Shown: one piece after another, positions 1 through 11,146 of the stretch
How positions within the stretch are numbered: position 1 is the stretch's first letter
How the letters are laid out: the number at the start of each line of letters is the position of its first letter
NCBI RefSeq assembly: GCF_003319125.1
Contig: NZ_QOHG01000019.1
Location: 24,237 to 88,236 of the forward strand
DNA: 64,000 bases
DNA from: Blastococcus sp. TF02A-26
GTDB lineage: Bacteria > Actinomycetota > Actinomycetes > Mycobacteriales > Geodermatophilaceae
Direction: 5' to 3'
Made by a program: the position numbers and the translations under genes
The notes under the pieces: model-generated
What the model was told of the DNA's origin: nothing
Databases searched by the model: none
The model's input: only the letters and a program-made list of their open reading frames with translations

Positions 1-161
1 GTGCCGGTGGCCCGGGCGAAGGTGACCAGCGTCAGGTTCACCGAGTTGAGCATCAGCTCGACGCACATGAACACGACGATCGCGTTGCGCCGCACGAGGA
101 CGCCGACGGCGCCGATGGTGAACAGGATCGCGGCCAGCACCAGGTAGTGGCTGAGGGTCAC
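1..161 (-). CDS. nuoK: NADH-quinone oxidoreductase subunit K, partial (runs off window)
   Basis: Only the first 53 codons are inside the window. They read as a small membrane subunit starting [20 protein letters not shown] and carrying the conserved [16 protein letters not shown] stretch with the buried Glu of the second helix, which takes part in proton translocation in NuoK/ND4L. The GTG start follows directly on nuoJ in the same operon (stop of nuoJ at 158, so a GTGA-type overlap of 4 bases). The rest of the gene, and presumably nuoLMN, lies to the left of the window. Confidence 0.93.
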   Translation of the reverse strand, partial: MTLSHYLVLAAILFTIGAVGVLVRRNAIVVFMCVELMLNSVNLTLVTFARATG

Positions 162-991
162 CGCAGCGCACCCCCGCCGGAGCTGCCGTCCTGGGTGCCG
201 AGCTGGTGGTCGGGCGAGCCGAGCTGCTCACGGCCGGTGGGGCGCGGCATCTGGTCGACCTCCTGGGGATCGATGCCGGTGGCGAAGCTGTCCTCGGCGA
301 GGCGGCCGTCGGGCAGCAGCGCCGGGGCGGCCACCGAGTTGGCCCGCGCGAAGACGCCGGGGCCGGGGTACGTCTGCGGCCGGTCGGTGGTGAGGAACCG
401 GGCCCGCGAGAGCTCCTTCTGGGTCTGCCGCGTCCCGGGCTCGCGCTCGATGTGGGCCAGCACCATCGCCCCGACCGCGGCGGTGATCAGCAGCGCGCTG
501 GTGACCTCGAAGGCCAGCAGGTAGCGGGTGAACAGCAGCTCGGCGATCGCCTCGATGTTGCCGTCGGGCTGCGCGTCCGCCAGCCCCGTCGCGCCGAGGT
601 CCTGGGTGGCCCGGGCGATCCCGGTGCCGGCCAGACCGGCGAAGCCGACGCCCAGCACGATGGCGGCCACCCGCTGCCCGCGCAGGGTCTCGACCACCGA
701 GTCGGAGGAGTCGCGGCCGACCAGCATGAGCACGAACAGGAAGAGGATCATGATCGCGCCGGTGTAGACGATGATCTGCACCGCGCCGAGGAACGGCGCC
801 TCCTGGACGACGTAGAAGACGCCCAGGACCAGCATCGTGTTCACCAGCCACAGCGCCGAGTGGACGGCGTTGCGGGAGAACACCATCCCCAGCGCCCCGG
901 CCAGGGCGACCGGCGCCAGGACCCAGAAGACGACGGCCTCGCCGGTGCCCAGCGAGACGCCGGTGTCCGCCGCCGCGGCGAGCACGCTCAC
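158..991 (-). CDS. nuoJ: NADH-quinone oxidoreductase subunit J
   Basis: This is a membrane subunit of Complex I, 277 residues long. About five hydrophobic segments are visible, including the NuoJ signature region [20 protein letters not shown] followed by VGRDS. The segment after the last helix (from about residue 180) is a polar Pro/Arg-rich tail, longer than in E. coli NuoJ but usual for actinobacteria. The reading frame stays open far upstream, but the GTG at 991 is preferred because it overlaps the nuoI stop by 4 bases (GTGA) and matches where NuoJ homologues begin. It is co-transcribed with nuoI and nuoK. Confidence 0.95.
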   Translation of the reverse strand: MSVLAAAADTGVSLGTGEAVVFWVLAPVALAGALGMVFSRNAVHSALWLVNTMLVLGVFYVVQEAPFLGAVQIIVYTGAIMILFLFVLMLVGRDSSDSVVETLRGQRVAAIVLGVGFAGLAGTGIARATQDLGATGLADAQPDGNIEAIAELLFTRYLLAFEVTSALLITAAVGAMVLAHIEREPGTRQTQKELSRARFLTTDRPQTYPGPGVFARANSVAAPALLPDGRLAEDSFATGIDPQEVDQMPRPTGREQLGSPDHQLGTQDGSSGGGALR

Positions 992-1614
992 GGCATCTCC
1001 CCGCGCTGGGTCGCGGCCAGGTAGTAGGCCTTCTCGTCGTCGCCGAGGCGCATCGCGTGCGGCGGCGCCTCCATCCCCGGCAGCAGCGGGGCCATCAGCT
1101 GCTCCTTGGTGAAGATCAGGTCCTGCCGGTTGTCGTCGGCCAGCTCGAAGTCGTTGCTCATCGTCAGCGACCGCGTCGGGCAGGCCTCGATGCACAGCCC
1201 GCAGAAGATGCAGCGCAGGTAGTTGATCTGGTAGACGCGGCCGTACCGCTCACCCGGGGAGTAGCGGGCGTCCTCGGTGTTGTCCCCGCCCTCCACGTAG
1301 ATGGCGTCGGCCGGGCAGGCCCAGGCGCACAGCTCGCAGCCGACGCACTTCTCCAGCCCGTCGGGGTGCCGGTTGAGCACGTGCCGGCCGTGGTAGCGCG
1401 GCTTGGTGACCTTGGGGACCTCCGGGTACTCCTCGGTGGTCACCTTCCGGAAGATCTGCGCGAAGGTGACGCCGAAGCCCTGGCCGGGGGCCGGCAGCAG
1501 GCTGCGGCGGATCGCCGGGGCCGAGCCGGAGCCACGACCGGCCCGCTCGACCTCGCCTCCCCGGGTCGCCTGGGCGAGGCCCTTCTCGTCGCCGGTGCGG
1601 CTGGGGTCAGACAT
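988..1614 (-). CDS. nuoI: NADH-quinone oxidoreductase subunit I (two 4Fe-4S clusters)
   Basis: This is the ferredoxin-like peripheral-arm subunit that passes electrons through clusters N6a and N6b towards NuoB. Two complete CxxCxxCxxxCP motifs are present: C90/C93/C96/C100 and C135/C138/C141/C145. The first 40 residues are a polar leader not found in short homologues, and the region from about residue 50 ([15 protein letters not shown]) matches the family. The gene overlaps nuoH by 8 bases. The length of 208 aa fits actinobacterial NuoI. Confidence 0.97.
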   Translation of the reverse strand: MSDPSRTGDEKGLAQATRGGEVERAGRGSGSAPAIRRSLLPAPGQGFGVTFAQIFRKVTTEEYPEVPKVTKPRYHGRHVLNRHPDGLEKCVGCELCAWACPADAIYVEGGDNTEDARYSPGERYGRVYQINYLRCIFCGLCIEACPTRSLTMSNDFELADDNRQDLIFTKEQLMAPLLPGMEAPPHAMRLGDDEKAYYLAATQRGEMP

Positions 1615-3115
1615 CGCCGTCCTCCGTGCTGTCGGTCGGGCCGACCTCGGTGCGGGTGCTGCCGCGGCGGCCGGTGGCGACCACGCCGCCCTCGCCGCGG
1701 GTCGCGGCGCCCACCGGCTCGGCGCGACGCAGTCGCGGCGACGGCGGGACCCTGAGGTCCATCGGCGGGATCGGGAAGCCGCCCTCGGCCCGGCTGGGTC
1801 CGGTGCGCTGCGCCGGCCGGCGGCGCGGCCCGGCAGGGGCCAGCACCTCCGGCTCGGGGTCGACCGCGTGGACCGCGCCGGCGGCTGCCTCCTCGGCCAT
1901 GAGCCGGGTGTCGCGGTTGCTCGCCCGGCTGGCGATCGCCAGGCCGCCGAGCACCACCAGCGCGATCGGCACCCCGACGAACAGGGCCACCTGGCCGGTG
2001 GAGAGGTCCGCCTCGCGGGAGACGGTGCGCATGGTGGCCACGGCGAGGATCCACACCAGCGCGGTGGGGACCAGCACCTTCCAGCCGAACCGCATGAACT
2101 GGTCGTAGCGGAGCCGGGGCAGGGTCCCGCGCAGCCAGATGAAGACGAACAGCGCGGCCACGACCTTGAGGAAGAACCACAGCATCGGCCACCAACCGGA
2201 GTTGGCGCCGTCCCAGATCGACAGCGGCCACGGCGCCCGCCAGCCGCCGAGGAACAGCGTCGCGGCCAGCGCGGAGACGGTGACCATGTTGATGTACTCG
2301 GCCAGGAAGAACAGCGCGAACTTCAGCGACGAGTACTCGGTGTGGAACCCGCCGACCAGCTCGCTCTCGGCCTCGGGGAGGTCGAACGGCGCGCGGTTGG
2401 TCTCGCCGACGACGGCGATCGCGTAGATGACGAAGCTGACCGGCAGCAGCACCGCGAACCAGCTGGGCCCGGTGAACTCCCAGCCGAAGAACGACACCTC
2501 GTTGCCGTCGGCCTGGGCGGCGACGATCTCCGAGGTCGACATCGACCCGGCGTAGAGGAACACCGCCACGATCGACAGGCCCATCGCGATCTCGTAGCTG
2601 ACCATCTGCGCGGCGCTGCGCAGGCCGCCGAGCAGCGGGTAGGTCGAGCCGGACGCCCAGCCGGCCAGCACGATGCCGTAGACGCCCATCGCCGAGCAGG
2701 CCAGCACGACCAGGACGCCGATGGGGGCGTCGGTCAGCTGCAGCGGCGTCCGCTCGCCGAAGATGCTCACCGTCGGGCCCATGGGGATCACCGAGAAGGC
2801 GAGGAACGCCGGGACGGCGGCGATGACCGGGGCCAGGAAGTAGACCGGCTTGTCCGCCAGCGCCGGCATGATGTCTTCCTTGAACGCGAGCTTCAGGCCA
2901 TCGGCCAGGCTCTGCAGGTAGCCGCGCGGGCCGACCCGGTTGGGGCCGATCCGCTGCTGCATCCGCGAGACGACCTTGCGCTCGAAGACGATCGCGAACA
3001 GCGTCATCACCACGAGGACGACGAAGACGCCGACGATCTTGATGAGGACGATCCACCAGACGTCGGAGCCGAAGTCCTCCAGCGTGGGCTGGTCGGGGCT
3101 GGCGAGCGTGATCAC
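1607..3115 (-). CDS. nuoH: NADH-quinone oxidoreductase subunit H
   Basis: This is the membrane subunit that forms the quinone-binding chamber with NuoB and NuoD. Eight or more hydrophobic helices are visible. Family hallmarks are the [11 protein letters not shown] loop (residues 55-65) and the acidic quinone-site loop starting [17 protein letters not shown] at residue 238. At 502 aa it is longer than E. coli NuoH (about 325) because of a Pro/Arg-rich cytoplasmic tail from about residue 405 to the end. It overlaps nuoG by 4 bases at the start and nuoI by 8 at the end. Confidence 0.96.
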   Translation of the reverse strand: MITLASPDQPTLEDFGSDVWWIVLIKIVGVFVVLVVMTLFAIVFERKVVSRMQQRIGPNRVGPRGYLQSLADGLKLAFKEDIMPALADKPVYFLAPVIAAVPAFLAFSVIPMGPTVSIFGERTPLQLTDAPIGVLVVLACSAMGVYGIVLAGWASGSTYPLLGGLRSAAQMVSYEIAMGLSIVAVFLYAGSMSTSEIVAAQADGNEVSFFGWEFTGPSWFAVLLPVSFVIYAIAVVGETNRAPFDLPEAESELVGGFHTEYSSLKFALFFLAEYINMVTVSALAATLFLGGWRAPWPLSIWDGANSGWWPMLWFFLKVVAALFVFIWLRGTLPRLRYDQFMRFGWKVLVPTALVWILAVATMRTVSREADLSTGQVALFVGVPIALVVLGGLAIASRASNRDTRLMAEEAAAGAVHAVDPEPEVLAPAGPRRRPAQRTGPSRAEGGFPIPPMDLRVPPSPRLRRAEPVGAATRGEGGVVATGRRGSTRTEVGPTDSTEDGDV

Positions 3116-5586
3116 GCGACTCCTCCGACGGACAGACGGACGACGCCGCCGGGTGCCGTCCCCAGCTGGTCGCGGACCTCGCTGCCGGGCGAGCGCATCG
3201 GCAGCCAGACCACGCGGTCGGGCATCTCGGTGACCCGCACCGGGAGCGTGATGGCACCGGCGGCGCCGGTGACGGTGAGCCGGTCACCGTCGACGACACC
3301 GAGGCGGGCGGCGGCCTCGCGGCCCAGGCGGGCGACCGGCGGGCGGGCGGTGCCGGCCAGCTCCGGCTCGTCGCGCTGCAGGGTGCCGACGTCGAGCAGC
3401 TGGCGCCAGGAGGCGAGGACCGCCTCGTCCTCACCGGGCGCCGCCTCGGCGGCGGGCGCGACGTCGAGACCGGTGACCGGGGCGACCGTGGCGGGCAGCC
3501 CGAGGGCGCCGAGCTCGGCCTGCGCCGCCTCGACGACCGGGAGCCGCAGGTCCACGCCCATCTCCTCGGCCAGCCCGTGCAGGACCCGGCCGTCGGTCAG
3601 CTGCCCGGTCCCGTGCAGCGTGGCGTCGAAGGACCGCACGCGGCCCTCCCAGTCCAGGTAGCTGCCGGCCTTCTCCGGCGCCGCGGCGACCGGGAGGACG
3701 ACGTCGGCGTGCTCGGTGACCGCGCTCGGCAGCATCTCCAGGCTGACCACGAACCCGGCCGCGGCGAGCGCCGCCTCGGCCAGCCGCGGGTCCGGGAGGT
3801 CGTGCGGGTCCACGCCGCCGACGAGCAGCCCGCCGAGGGCGCCGTCGCGGACGGCGGTGAGGATGCCGGTCAGGTCGCGGCCGGGGGTCGCCGGCAGCGC
3901 GTCGGGGGCCAGCCCCCACAGCGCCGCGACGTCGGCCCGGTGCGCGGCGTCGGTCACGACCCGGCCGCCCGGGAGCAGCCCGGGCAGGGCGCCGGCCTCG
4001 ACCGCGCCACGCTCGCCGGCCCGCCGCGGGACCCAGGCCACGCGGGCGCCGGTGACCCGGGTGAGCTCGGCCAGGGCGCTGAACGCGCCGGGGAGCTCCG
4101 CCAGCCGCTCGCCGGCGAGCACGACCGCACCCGGCTGCCGCAGCGCCTCGACCGCCGGTCCGCCCCAGGTGCCGGCGGCGAGCGCGGCGAGCGAGCGGGC
4201 CTCGGTGCCGGGGATGGCGCCGAGCACGTTGGCCTGCAGCTTGACCGCGGCGCGGGTGGCGAACGGCGCCAGGTCGAACACCGGCAGACCGCGGGTGCGC
4301 ACGGCGCGGCGGAGCCGGAGGAAGACGATCGGCGACTCCTCCTCCGGCTCGAAGCCGGCGAGCAGCACGGCCGGGGCGTCGCCCAGCTCGTCGTAGGTGA
4401 CCGCACCCGCGCCGGGGAAGCGGCCGGCGACGCGCGCGGCGAGGAAGGCCTCCTCCTCGGCCGAGTGGGCGCGGGCGCGGGCGTCGACGTCGTGGGTGCC
4501 GAGCGCCACGCGGGCGAACTTGGCGTAGGCGTAGGCGTCCTCGACGGTCAGCCGGCCGCCGGGCAGCACGCCGACGCCGCCGGCGGCGCGGGCCGCGGCG
4601 AGCCCGGCGGCGGCCGCCGCCCAGGCCTCGGGCCAGGAGGCCGGCTGGAGGACGCCGTCGCGGCGGACCAGCGGGGTGGTGAACCGCTCGTTGGCGGTCG
4701 CGTAGCGGAACGCCCAGCGACCCTTGTCGCAGTTCCACTCCTCGTTGACCTGCGGGTCCTCACCGGCCAGCCGGCGCTGCACCTTGCCGCGGCGGTAGTC
4801 GGTGCGCTGCGCGCAGCCCGAGGCGCAGTGCTCGCAGACGCTGTCCTCGCTGCGCAGGTCGAACGGGCGGGAGCGGAACCGGTACTGCGCGCTGGTGAGC
4901 GCCCCCACCGGGCAGATCTGGGTCGTGTTGCCGGAGAAGTAGGACTCGAACGGCTCGTCCTCGTAGATCGCCACCTGCTCCAGCGCGCCGCGCTCGAACA
5001 GCTCGATGAACGGGTCCCCGGCGACCTGCTGGGAGAAGCGGGTGCAGCGCGCGCACAGCACGCAGCGCTCGCGGTCCAGGAGCACCTCGCTGCTGATCGG
5101 CAGCGGCTTGGGGTAGGTGCGCTTGACGTCGACGAAGCGGCTCTCGGTGCGGCCGTTGCTGATCGCCTGGTTCTGCAGCGGGCACTCGCCGCCCTTGTCG
5201 CAGACCGGGCAGTCCAGCGGGTGGTTGATGAGCAGCAGCTCCATCGTCCCCTGCTGCGCCTTGTCGGCGACCGGGCTGGTGAGCTGGGTCTGCACGACCA
5301 TGCCCTCGGTCACCGGCATGGTGCAGGAGGCGACCGGCTTGCGCTGGCCCTCCACCTCGACCAGGCACTGGCGGCAGGCGCCGACCGGCTCGAGCAGCGG
5401 GTGGTCGCAGAAGCGGGGGATCTGGACCCCGATCATCTCCGCGGCGCGGATGATCAGCGTCCCCTTCGGGACCGCGACGTCGAAGCCGTCGATCGTGCAG
5501 CGGACGGCGTCCGGCGGGGTGTGCGGCCCGGGGGCGCCGGGCGGCACCGCCGCGGCCGGCTCCGGGCTGGTGGGCGTCAACGTCAC
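3112..5586 (-). CDS. nuoG: NADH-quinone oxidoreductase subunit G
   Basis: This is the large iron-sulfur subunit, 824 aa. Visible cluster ligands are: [2Fe-2S] C60/C71/C74/C88; the His-ligated N5 set H122/C126/C129/C135; N4 C175/C178/C181/C225; and an extra N7-type set C251/C254/C258/C286, found in only part of the family. The rest is a molybdopterin-oxidoreductase-like domain, presumably without cofactor as in other NuoG proteins, that is rich in Ala/Gly and poorly conserved between about residues 300 and 650. The gene overlaps nuoF and nuoH by 4 bases each. Confidence 0.97.
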   Translation of the reverse strand: MTLTPTSPEPAAAVPPGAPGPHTPPDAVRCTIDGFDVAVPKGTLIIRAAEMIGVQIPRFCDHPLLEPVGACRQCLVEVEGQRKPVASCTMPVTEGMVVQTQLTSPVADKAQQGTMELLLINHPLDCPVCDKGGECPLQNQAISNGRTESRFVDVKRTYPKPLPISSEVLLDRERCVLCARCTRFSQQVAGDPFIELFERGALEQVAIYEDEPFESYFSGNTTQICPVGALTSAQYRFRSRPFDLRSEDSVCEHCASGCAQRTDYRRGKVQRRLAGEDPQVNEEWNCDKGRWAFRYATANERFTTPLVRRDGVLQPASWPEAWAAAAAGLAAARAAGGVGVLPGGRLTVEDAYAYAKFARVALGTHDVDARARAHSAEEEAFLAARVAGRFPGAGAVTYDELGDAPAVLLAGFEPEEESPIVFLRLRRAVRTRGLPVFDLAPFATRAAVKLQANVLGAIPGTEARSLAALAAGTWGGPAVEALRQPGAVVLAGERLAELPGAFSALAELTRVTGARVAWVPRRAGERGAVEAGALPGLLPGGRVVTDAAHRADVAALWGLAPDALPATPGRDLTGILTAVRDGALGGLLVGGVDPHDLPDPRLAEAALAAAGFVVSLEMLPSAVTEHADVVLPVAAAPEKAGSYLDWEGRVRSFDATLHGTGQLTDGRVLHGLAEEMGVDLRLPVVEAAQAELGALGLPATVAPVTGLDVAPAAEAAPGEDEAVLASWRQLLDVGTLQRDEPELAGTARPPVARLGREAAARLGVVDGDRLTVTGAAGAITLPVRVTEMPDRVVWLPMRSPGSEVRDQLGTAPGGVVRLSVGGVA

Positions 5587-6911
5587 GAGGCGGCCCCCAC
5601 GGGCTCGAGGCGGAGGGACCGGCCCAGCCGCGCCTGCTCCTCGGGCGGCAGCAGCGCGACGTAGTCGTCCCGGAAGTACTTCAGCGAGCTGGCGATGCAG
5701 CTGGTGGCGCCGTCACCGAGGGCGCAGAACGAGCGGCCCAGGATGTTGTCGCAGGTGTCGGTCAACAGGTCGAGGTCCTGTGCCGTCCCTCGGCCGTGCA
5801 CGATCCGCTCCAGGATCTGGACCAGCCAGTAGGTGCCCTCCCGGCAGGGGGTGCACTTGCCGCAGCTCTCGTGGGCGTAGAACTCGGTGAACCGCAGCGT
5901 GGCCTCGACGATGGAGTCGGTCTCGTCGAACACCATGAGCGCGGTGGTGCCGAGCATCGACCCCGCCGCGGCGACCGAGTCGAAGTCCAGCGGGACGTCG
6001 AGGTGCTCGGCGGTGAAGTAGGGCGTCGAGGAGCCGCCCGGCGTCCAGAACTTCAGCTCGTGGCCCGGGCGGACGCCGCCGGCCATCTCCAGCAGCTCGC
6101 GCATCGTCGTCCCCATGGGGGCCTCGTACTGGCCGGGGCGGACGACGCGGCCCGACAGCGAGTAGATCTTCGGGCCGGGGGACTTCTCCGGGCCGAAGGC
6201 CTTGAACCAGTCGGCGCCGCCGCGGACGACGAACGGCACGCTGGCCAGCGTCTCCACGTTGTTGATCACTGTCGGCGCGCCGTAGAGCCCGGCGACCGCG
6301 GGGAACGGCGGCTTGAGCCGGGGCTGACCGCGGTAGCCCTCGAGCGAGTCGAGCAGCGCGGTCTCCTCGCCGCAGATGTAGGCGCCCGCGCCGGCGTGCA
6401 CGACCAGCTCCAGGTCGTAGCCGGAGCCCAGGATGTCGCTGCCGAGGTAGCCGGCGGCGTAGGCCTCCTGCACGGCGTTGACCAGCCGGCGGTGGGCGTG
6501 CACGGCCTCGCCGCGGACGTAGATGACGGCGTAGTGGCACCGGATCGCGTAGGCGGAGATGATCACGCCCTCCACGAGGGAGTGCGGGTCGGTCATCATC
6601 AGCGGCAGGTCCTTGCAGGTGCCCGGCTCGCCCTCGTCGGCGTTGACCACGAGGTACTTGGGCTTGGCCGCCGGGCCGGTCGGGGTCTCCCCCGGCTTGG
6701 GCTGCGGGATGAAGCTCCACTTCATGCCGGTCGGGAAGCCCGCGCCGCCGCGACCGCGCAGCCCGGAGTCCTTGACCAGGGTGACCAGCTCGTCGGGCGC
6801 CATGCCCAGCGCGGTGCGCAGGGCGGCGTAGCCGTCGAGCGACTCGTAGGTGGACAGCCGCCAGGGCTGGTCGGCTCCCCAGCGCGAGGTGAGGACGGGG
6901 GTCAGGGGCAT
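5583..6911 (-). CDS. nuoF: NADH-quinone oxidoreductase subunit F (NADH/FMN site)
   Basis: This subunit oxidises NADH and carries FMN and cluster N3. The glycine-rich [13 protein letters not shown] motif (residues 53-65) forms the NADH/FMN pocket, and EGEPGTCKD and [19 protein letters not shown] are intact. The N3 ligands are C350, C353 and C356 ([11 protein letters not shown]) and C396. At 442 aa it has normal length. It lies 4 bases after nuoE and overlaps nuoG by 4, so the NADH-dehydrogenase module EFG is translated as one unit. Confidence 0.97.
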   Translation of the reverse strand: MPLTPVLTSRWGADQPWRLSTYESLDGYAALRTALGMAPDELVTLVKDSGLRGRGGAGFPTGMKWSFIPQPKPGETPTGPAAKPKYLVVNADEGEPGTCKDLPLMMTDPHSLVEGVIISAYAIRCHYAVIYVRGEAVHAHRRLVNAVQEAYAAGYLGSDILGSGYDLELVVHAGAGAYICGEETALLDSLEGYRGQPRLKPPFPAVAGLYGAPTVINNVETLASVPFVVRGGADWFKAFGPEKSPGPKIYSLSGRVVRPGQYEAPMGTTMRELLEMAGGVRPGHELKFWTPGGSSTPYFTAEHLDVPLDFDSVAAAGSMLGTTALMVFDETDSIVEATLRFTEFYAHESCGKCTPCREGTYWLVQILERIVHGRGTAQDLDLLTDTCDNILGRSFCALGDGATSCIASSLKYFRDDYVALLPPEEQARLGRSLRLEPVGAAS

Positions 6912-6915
6912 GGGG

Positions 6916-7926
6916 TCACGCCTTCCCGGGACCCTGGCCGGAGGTGCCCGGCTCGGATCCCGCGGGTGTGTCGGTACCGGTCGCGCCGTCGGGCAGCCGC
7001 CGTCCGGCGGGCTCGGGGGCGTCGGGGTGCGAGCCGGCCGCGCCGGCCTTCTCGGCCGGGCTGTCGGCGGCGGCGACGCGGGCGTCGGCCGCCTCCTCGC
7101 CGGGGGACTGCCCGGTGCGGCCGGAGGGCCGGACGGTCTCCCGCGGCTCGCCGGCGTCGGCGGGCTGCGCGCCCGGTCCGCGCATCGGTGGAGCGGACTC
7201 CCCGCGCTCCTCGGCGAGGTGGACGCCGATCAGGGTCGGGCCCGCCTGCCAAGGCGCGTCGACCGCCGCGGCGGCCTCGACCTCGTCGGCGTACTGGGAG
7301 AAGCCGGCCAGCTGCCGGGAGACGCCGCGGAAGTCGGTGAGCGGGGCGCCCCGGGTGGGGTGCGGCTTCTCGCCCCGGCGCAGGGCCGCGACCAGTTCGC
7401 GCGCGCTCTCGACGTCCTGCTGGTCGTAGAACTCGTAGTCGACGGTGACGACCGGCGCGTAGTCGCAGGCCGCCAGGCACTCGGCGTGCTCGAGGGTGAC
7501 CGAGCCGTCGGCGGCGGTCTCGTCGTGGTGGACGCCGAGGTCGGCGCTGAGCGCGTCCATGATCCGCTGGCCGCCGAGGACGTTGCACAGGGTGTTCGTG
7601 CAGACGCTCACCAGGTGCCGGCCGGTCGGGCGCCGCTTGTACATCGTGTAGAAGGTCGCGACCGCGCCGACCTCGGCCTTGGTCAGGCCCAGCTCCTCGG
7701 CGCAGAGCGCGACGCCCTCGGGCGAGACGTAGCCCTGGACCGACTGCACGAGGTGCAGCATCGGCAGCAGCGCCGAGCGCGGCTGCGGGTAGCGGGCCAT
7801 GATCTCCCGCGCCTCGAGCCGGGTCTGCTCGGTCAGCGGCGGCAGGTCGGCCGGGGCCGGCTGCACCGGGCTGCTGTCGAGCCCGGTGACCGCGGTGCCC
7901 TCGGCGGAGCCGGGGAGCGCACTCAT
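6916..7926 (-). CDS. nuoE: NADH-quinone oxidoreductase subunit E with long C-terminal tail
   Basis: This is a thioredoxin-fold subunit carrying the off-pathway [2Fe-2S] cluster N1a. Ligands are C109/C114 and C150/C154 (CTNTLC and CLAAC), after a helical N-terminus. Residues 1 to about 235 are the NuoE domain. The last 100 residues are a low-complexity Pro/Gly/Ala/Glu tail that makes the protein 336 aa instead of 160-250. The ATG at 7926 is chosen because it overlaps the nuoD stop by 4 bases and starts MSALPG just before the domain. The frame is open further upstream only as a shadow of nuoD. Confidence 0.95.
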   Translation of the reverse strand: MSALPGSAEGTAVTGLDSSPVQPAPADLPPLTEQTRLEAREIMARYPQPRSALLPMLHLVQSVQGYVSPEGVALCAEELGLTKAEVGAVATFYTMYKRRPTGRHLVSVCTNTLCNVLGGQRIMDALSADLGVHHDETAADGSVTLEHAECLAACDYAPVVTVDYEFYDQQDVESARELVAALRRGEKPHPTRGAPLTDFRGVSRQLAGFSQYADEVEAAAAVDAPWQAGPTLIGVHLAEERGESAPPMRGPGAQPADAGEPRETVRPSGRTGQSPGEEAADARVAAADSPAEKAGAAGSHPDAPEPAGRRLPDGATGTDTPAGSEPGTSGQGPGKA

Positions 7927-9245
7927 CGGTCGACTCCTCCCATCACGGGGTCGATGGAGGCGATCGCCGCGATGACGTCGGCGATCATGCCGCCCTCGCT
8001 CATCGCGGCCGTGGCCTGCAGGTTCACGAAGCTGGGGTCGCGCACGTGGACGCGCCACGGGCGGGTGCTGCCGTCGCTGACGACGTGGTAGCCGAGCTCG
8101 CCGCGGGGGGACTCGACCGGCACGTACACCTGGCCGGCCGGCACCCGGAAGCCCTCGGTGACCAGCTTGAAGTGGTGGATGAGGGACTCCATCGAGCCGG
8201 CCATGATGTGCTGGACGTGCTCCAGGGAGTTGCCCATGCCGTCGGCGCCGAGCGAGAGCTGCGCCGGCCACGCGATCTTCTTGTCCTCGACCATGACCGG
8301 GCCCGGCTCCAGCCGGTCCAGCGCCTGGGCGACGATCTTCAGCGACTCCTGCATCTCGGCCATGCGGACCAGGTAGCGACCCCAGGCATCGGAGGTGTCG
8401 GCGGTCGGGACCTCGAAGTCGTAGGTCTCGTAGCCGAGGTAGGGCTCGACCTTGCGCAGGTCCCACGGCAGGCCGGCGGCGCGCAGCACCGGGCCGGTGA
8501 CGCCGAGCGCGACGCAGCCGGTGACGTCGAGGTAGCCGACGTCCTTGAGCCGCCGCTGCCAGATCGGCTGGCCGGTGAGCATCCGGTGGTACTCGGCCAG
8601 CCGCTTCGGCATGACCTCCAGCCACTCGCGGATGGACTCCACCGCGCCGGGCGGGAGGTCCTGCGCCAGGCCGCCGGGGCGGATGTAGGCGTGGTTCATC
8701 CGCAGGCCGGTGATCTCCTCGAGGAGGTCCAGGCACAGCTCCCGCTCGCGGAAGCCGTTGGTCATCGCGGTGAGCGCGCCGAGCTCCATGCCGCCGGTGG
8801 CCAGGCCGACCAGGTGCGAGGCGATCCGGTTGATCTCCATGACCAGCACGCGGATGGTCGCCGCCCGCTGCGGGATCTGGATGCCGAGCAGCTTCTCGAC
8901 CGCCATGCAGTAGCCGGCCTCGTTGTACAGCGGGGACAGGTAGTCCATCCGCGTCACGAAGGTCGTGCCCTGCGTCCAGTTGCGGTACTCGGTGTTCTTC
9001 TCGATGCCGGTGTGCAGGTAGCCGATGACCACCCGCGCCTTGGTCACCGTCTCGCCCTCGAGGTCGAGCACCAGCCGCAGCACGCCGTGGGTGGACGGGT
9101 GCTGCGGCCCCATGTTGACGACGAGGCGTTCCTCGCCGCCGAGGTCCTGGCCGAAGGTCTGGTCCCAGTCGCCGCCGGTGACTGTGTAGACCCGGCCCTC
9201 GGTGGTCTCGCGGGACCCTGCGTACGGGTCCTGGGTGGCGGTCAT
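7923..9245 (-). CDS. nuoD: NADH-quinone oxidoreductase subunit D
   Basis: This is the 49-kDa-type subunit that forms the quinone site with NuoB and NuoH. Family motifs include [22 protein letters not shown] near the N-terminus, [11 protein letters not shown], and the C-terminal [14 protein letters not shown] prefer the ATG at 9245 (440 aa) because a GAGGGGGG ribosome site precedes it by 7 bases. An in-frame GTG 27 bases further upstream has no such site and would overlap nuoC. The spacing to nuoC is then 13 bases. Confidence 0.96.
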   Translation of the reverse strand: MTATQDPYAGSRETTEGRVYTVTGGDWDQTFGQDLGGEERLVVNMGPQHPSTHGVLRLVLDLEGETVTKARVVIGYLHTGIEKNTEYRNWTQGTTFVTRMDYLSPLYNEAGYCMAVEKLLGIQIPQRAATIRVLVMEINRIASHLVGLATGGMELGALTAMTNGFRERELCLDLLEEITGLRMNHAYIRPGGLAQDLPPGAVESIREWLEVMPKRLAEYHRMLTGQPIWQRRLKDVGYLDVTGCVALGVTGPVLRAAGLPWDLRKVEPYLGYETYDFEVPTADTSDAWGRYLVRMAEMQESLKIVAQALDRLEPGPVMVEDKKIAWPAQLSLGADGMGNSLEHVQHIMAGSMESLIHHFKLVTEGFRVPAGQVYVPVESPRGELGYHVVSDGSTRPWRVHVRDPSFVNLQATAAMSEGGMIADVIAAIASIDPVMGGVDR

Positions 9246-9258
9246 CGGGAGGCCCCCC

Positions 9259-10004
9259 TCATCGGTAGGCACGTCGCGTGTCAGGGGGCGGGATGGTGGC
9301 GTCGTGGTACTCCACCGGGACGCCGCCGAGCGGGTAGTCCTTGCGCTGGGGGAAGCCGTCCCAGTCGTCGGGCATGAGGATCCGGGTCAGCGAGGGGTGG
9401 CCGTCGAAGACGATGCCGAACATGTCGAACGCCTCCCGCTCCTGCCAGTCCGCCGTCGGGTAGACGCCGGTCACCGACGGGACGTGCGGGTCCTCCGCGG
9501 TCACCGCCACCTCCAGCCGGATGCGGCGCCGGTAGGTCATCGACGTCAGGTGGTAGACGACGTGCAGCCGGGGGCGGCCGGGCGTGACCTCCGGACCGCC
9601 GCTGTCGAGGTAGTCGACGCCGGAGACGCTGCTGAGCAGCTCGAAGCGCAGCGCGTCGTCGTCGCGCAGGGCCTGGACCAGGGTCAGCAGGTGCTCGCGC
9701 GCCACGAAGTAGGTGATCTCGCCGCGGTCCACCAGCACCCGCGGGACGGCGGCCGTGTAGGTCGCCTCGCCGACCGCCTCCACCAGCGCGTCGGTGACCT
9801 CGTCGAAGTACCCGCCGTAGGGCCGCTCGGTGGAGTGCAGCGCCACCGCGCCGCCGGGCTCCACGCGGACCAGCCCGCCGAAGCCGGAGGTGTCGCCGCT
9901 GCCGGAGACGCCGAACGCGCCGCGCCGGAAGCCGCCGGCCGGGCCGCCGCCGATGCCCTGCTGGCCGCCGTCCGGGCCGGGGGTCGGGAAGCCGCCGTCG
10001 CTGC

Positions 10005-10008
<4 letters not shown>
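9259..10008 (-). CDS. nuoC: NADH-quinone oxidoreductase subunit C
   Basis: This is the 30-kDa-type peripheral subunit. The signature ERE(A/V)FDMFGI and [19 protein letters not shown] are present near the C-terminus. The first 60 residues are a glycine-rich extension ([15 protein letters not shown]) typical of actinobacterial NuoC. The ATG start overlaps the nuoB stop by 4 bases. The product is 249 aa, and nuoC and nuoD are separate genes here, not fused as in E. coli. Confidence 0.96.
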
Positions 10009-10685
<677 letters not shown>

Positions 10686-10696
10686 GGTCGACTACC

Positions 10697-11059
10697 TCAG
10701 TCCCATTCCAGTCCGCCGCGGCGCCACACGTAGACGTAGGCGATGAACACGGTGGCGATGAACACGACCATCTCGACCAGCCCGAAGACGCCGAGCGCGT
10801 CGTTGGCGACCGCCCACGGGTAGAGGAAGACGATCTCGATGTCGAAGACGATGAAGATCATCGCCGTCAGGTAGTACTTGATCGGGAAGCGGCCGCCGGT
10901 GAGCGGCTGGTCGACCGGCTCGATCCCGCACTCGTAGGCCTGCAGCTTCGCCCGGTTGTAGCGGCGCGGGCCGACGTACGGAGCGGCGGTGACGGAGAAG
11001 AGGGCGAACGCCGCGGCCAGCCCGAACAGGCCGACGATCGGCACGTAGGTCGACAGCAT
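10697..11059 (-). CDS. nuoA: NADH-quinone oxidoreductase subunit A
   Basis: This is a small three-helix membrane subunit of Complex I. The conserved loop YECGIEPV and the segment [18 protein letters not shown] with its buried acidic pair are present. I choose the ATG at 11059 (120 aa, normal for NuoA) rather than a start 72 bases upstream, whose extra residues look like promoter translated by chance. An AGGGTG weak ribosome site and a TAGGGT -10-like hexamer lie immediately upstream. It is the first gene of the nuo operon proper, 87 bases after the menJ-like gene. Confidence 0.95.
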   Translation of the reverse strand: MLSTYVPIVGLFGLAAAFALFSVTAAPYVGPRRYNRAKLQAYECGIEPVDQPLTGGRFPIKYYLTAMIFIVFDIEIVFLYPWAVANDALGVFGLVEMVVFIATVFIAYVYVWRRGGLEWD

Positions 11060-11066
11060 CAGCGGC

Positions 11067-11088
11067 ACCCTACGGTGATCCAGGTCAC
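11067..11088 (-). promoter_or_regulatory. nuoA promoter: -10-like TAGGGT next to a CRP-type palindrome
   Basis: Read on the minus strand, GTGACCTGGATCAC is a GTGA-N6-TCAC palindrome, the core of CRP/GlxR-type operators. It is followed two bases later by TAGGGT and, seven bases on, by the nuoA ATG. That spacing would place transcription start at or next to the start codon, with the palindrome over the -35 region. The palindrome also scores as a weak Rex site (8 of 10 core bases), so regulator identity is open. Confidence 0.4.
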
Positions 11089-11146
11089 GATCCGTGCACG
11101 GGAGTGGCACACCGTGTCGATCCGATACCAACTCGTCATGTCGGCC

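Noticed and set aside
1403..3661. Very long plus-strand open frame across nuoI-nuoH-nuoG
   Set aside because: It is antisense to three certain Complex I genes and consists of Arg/Gly/His/Asp-rich shadow protein. Many similar long shadows occur because the GC content suppresses stop codons.
9246..9272. Longer NuoD beginning at the upstream GTG
   Set aside because: No ribosome site precedes it and it would overlap nuoC; the ATG 27 bases later has a strong site.
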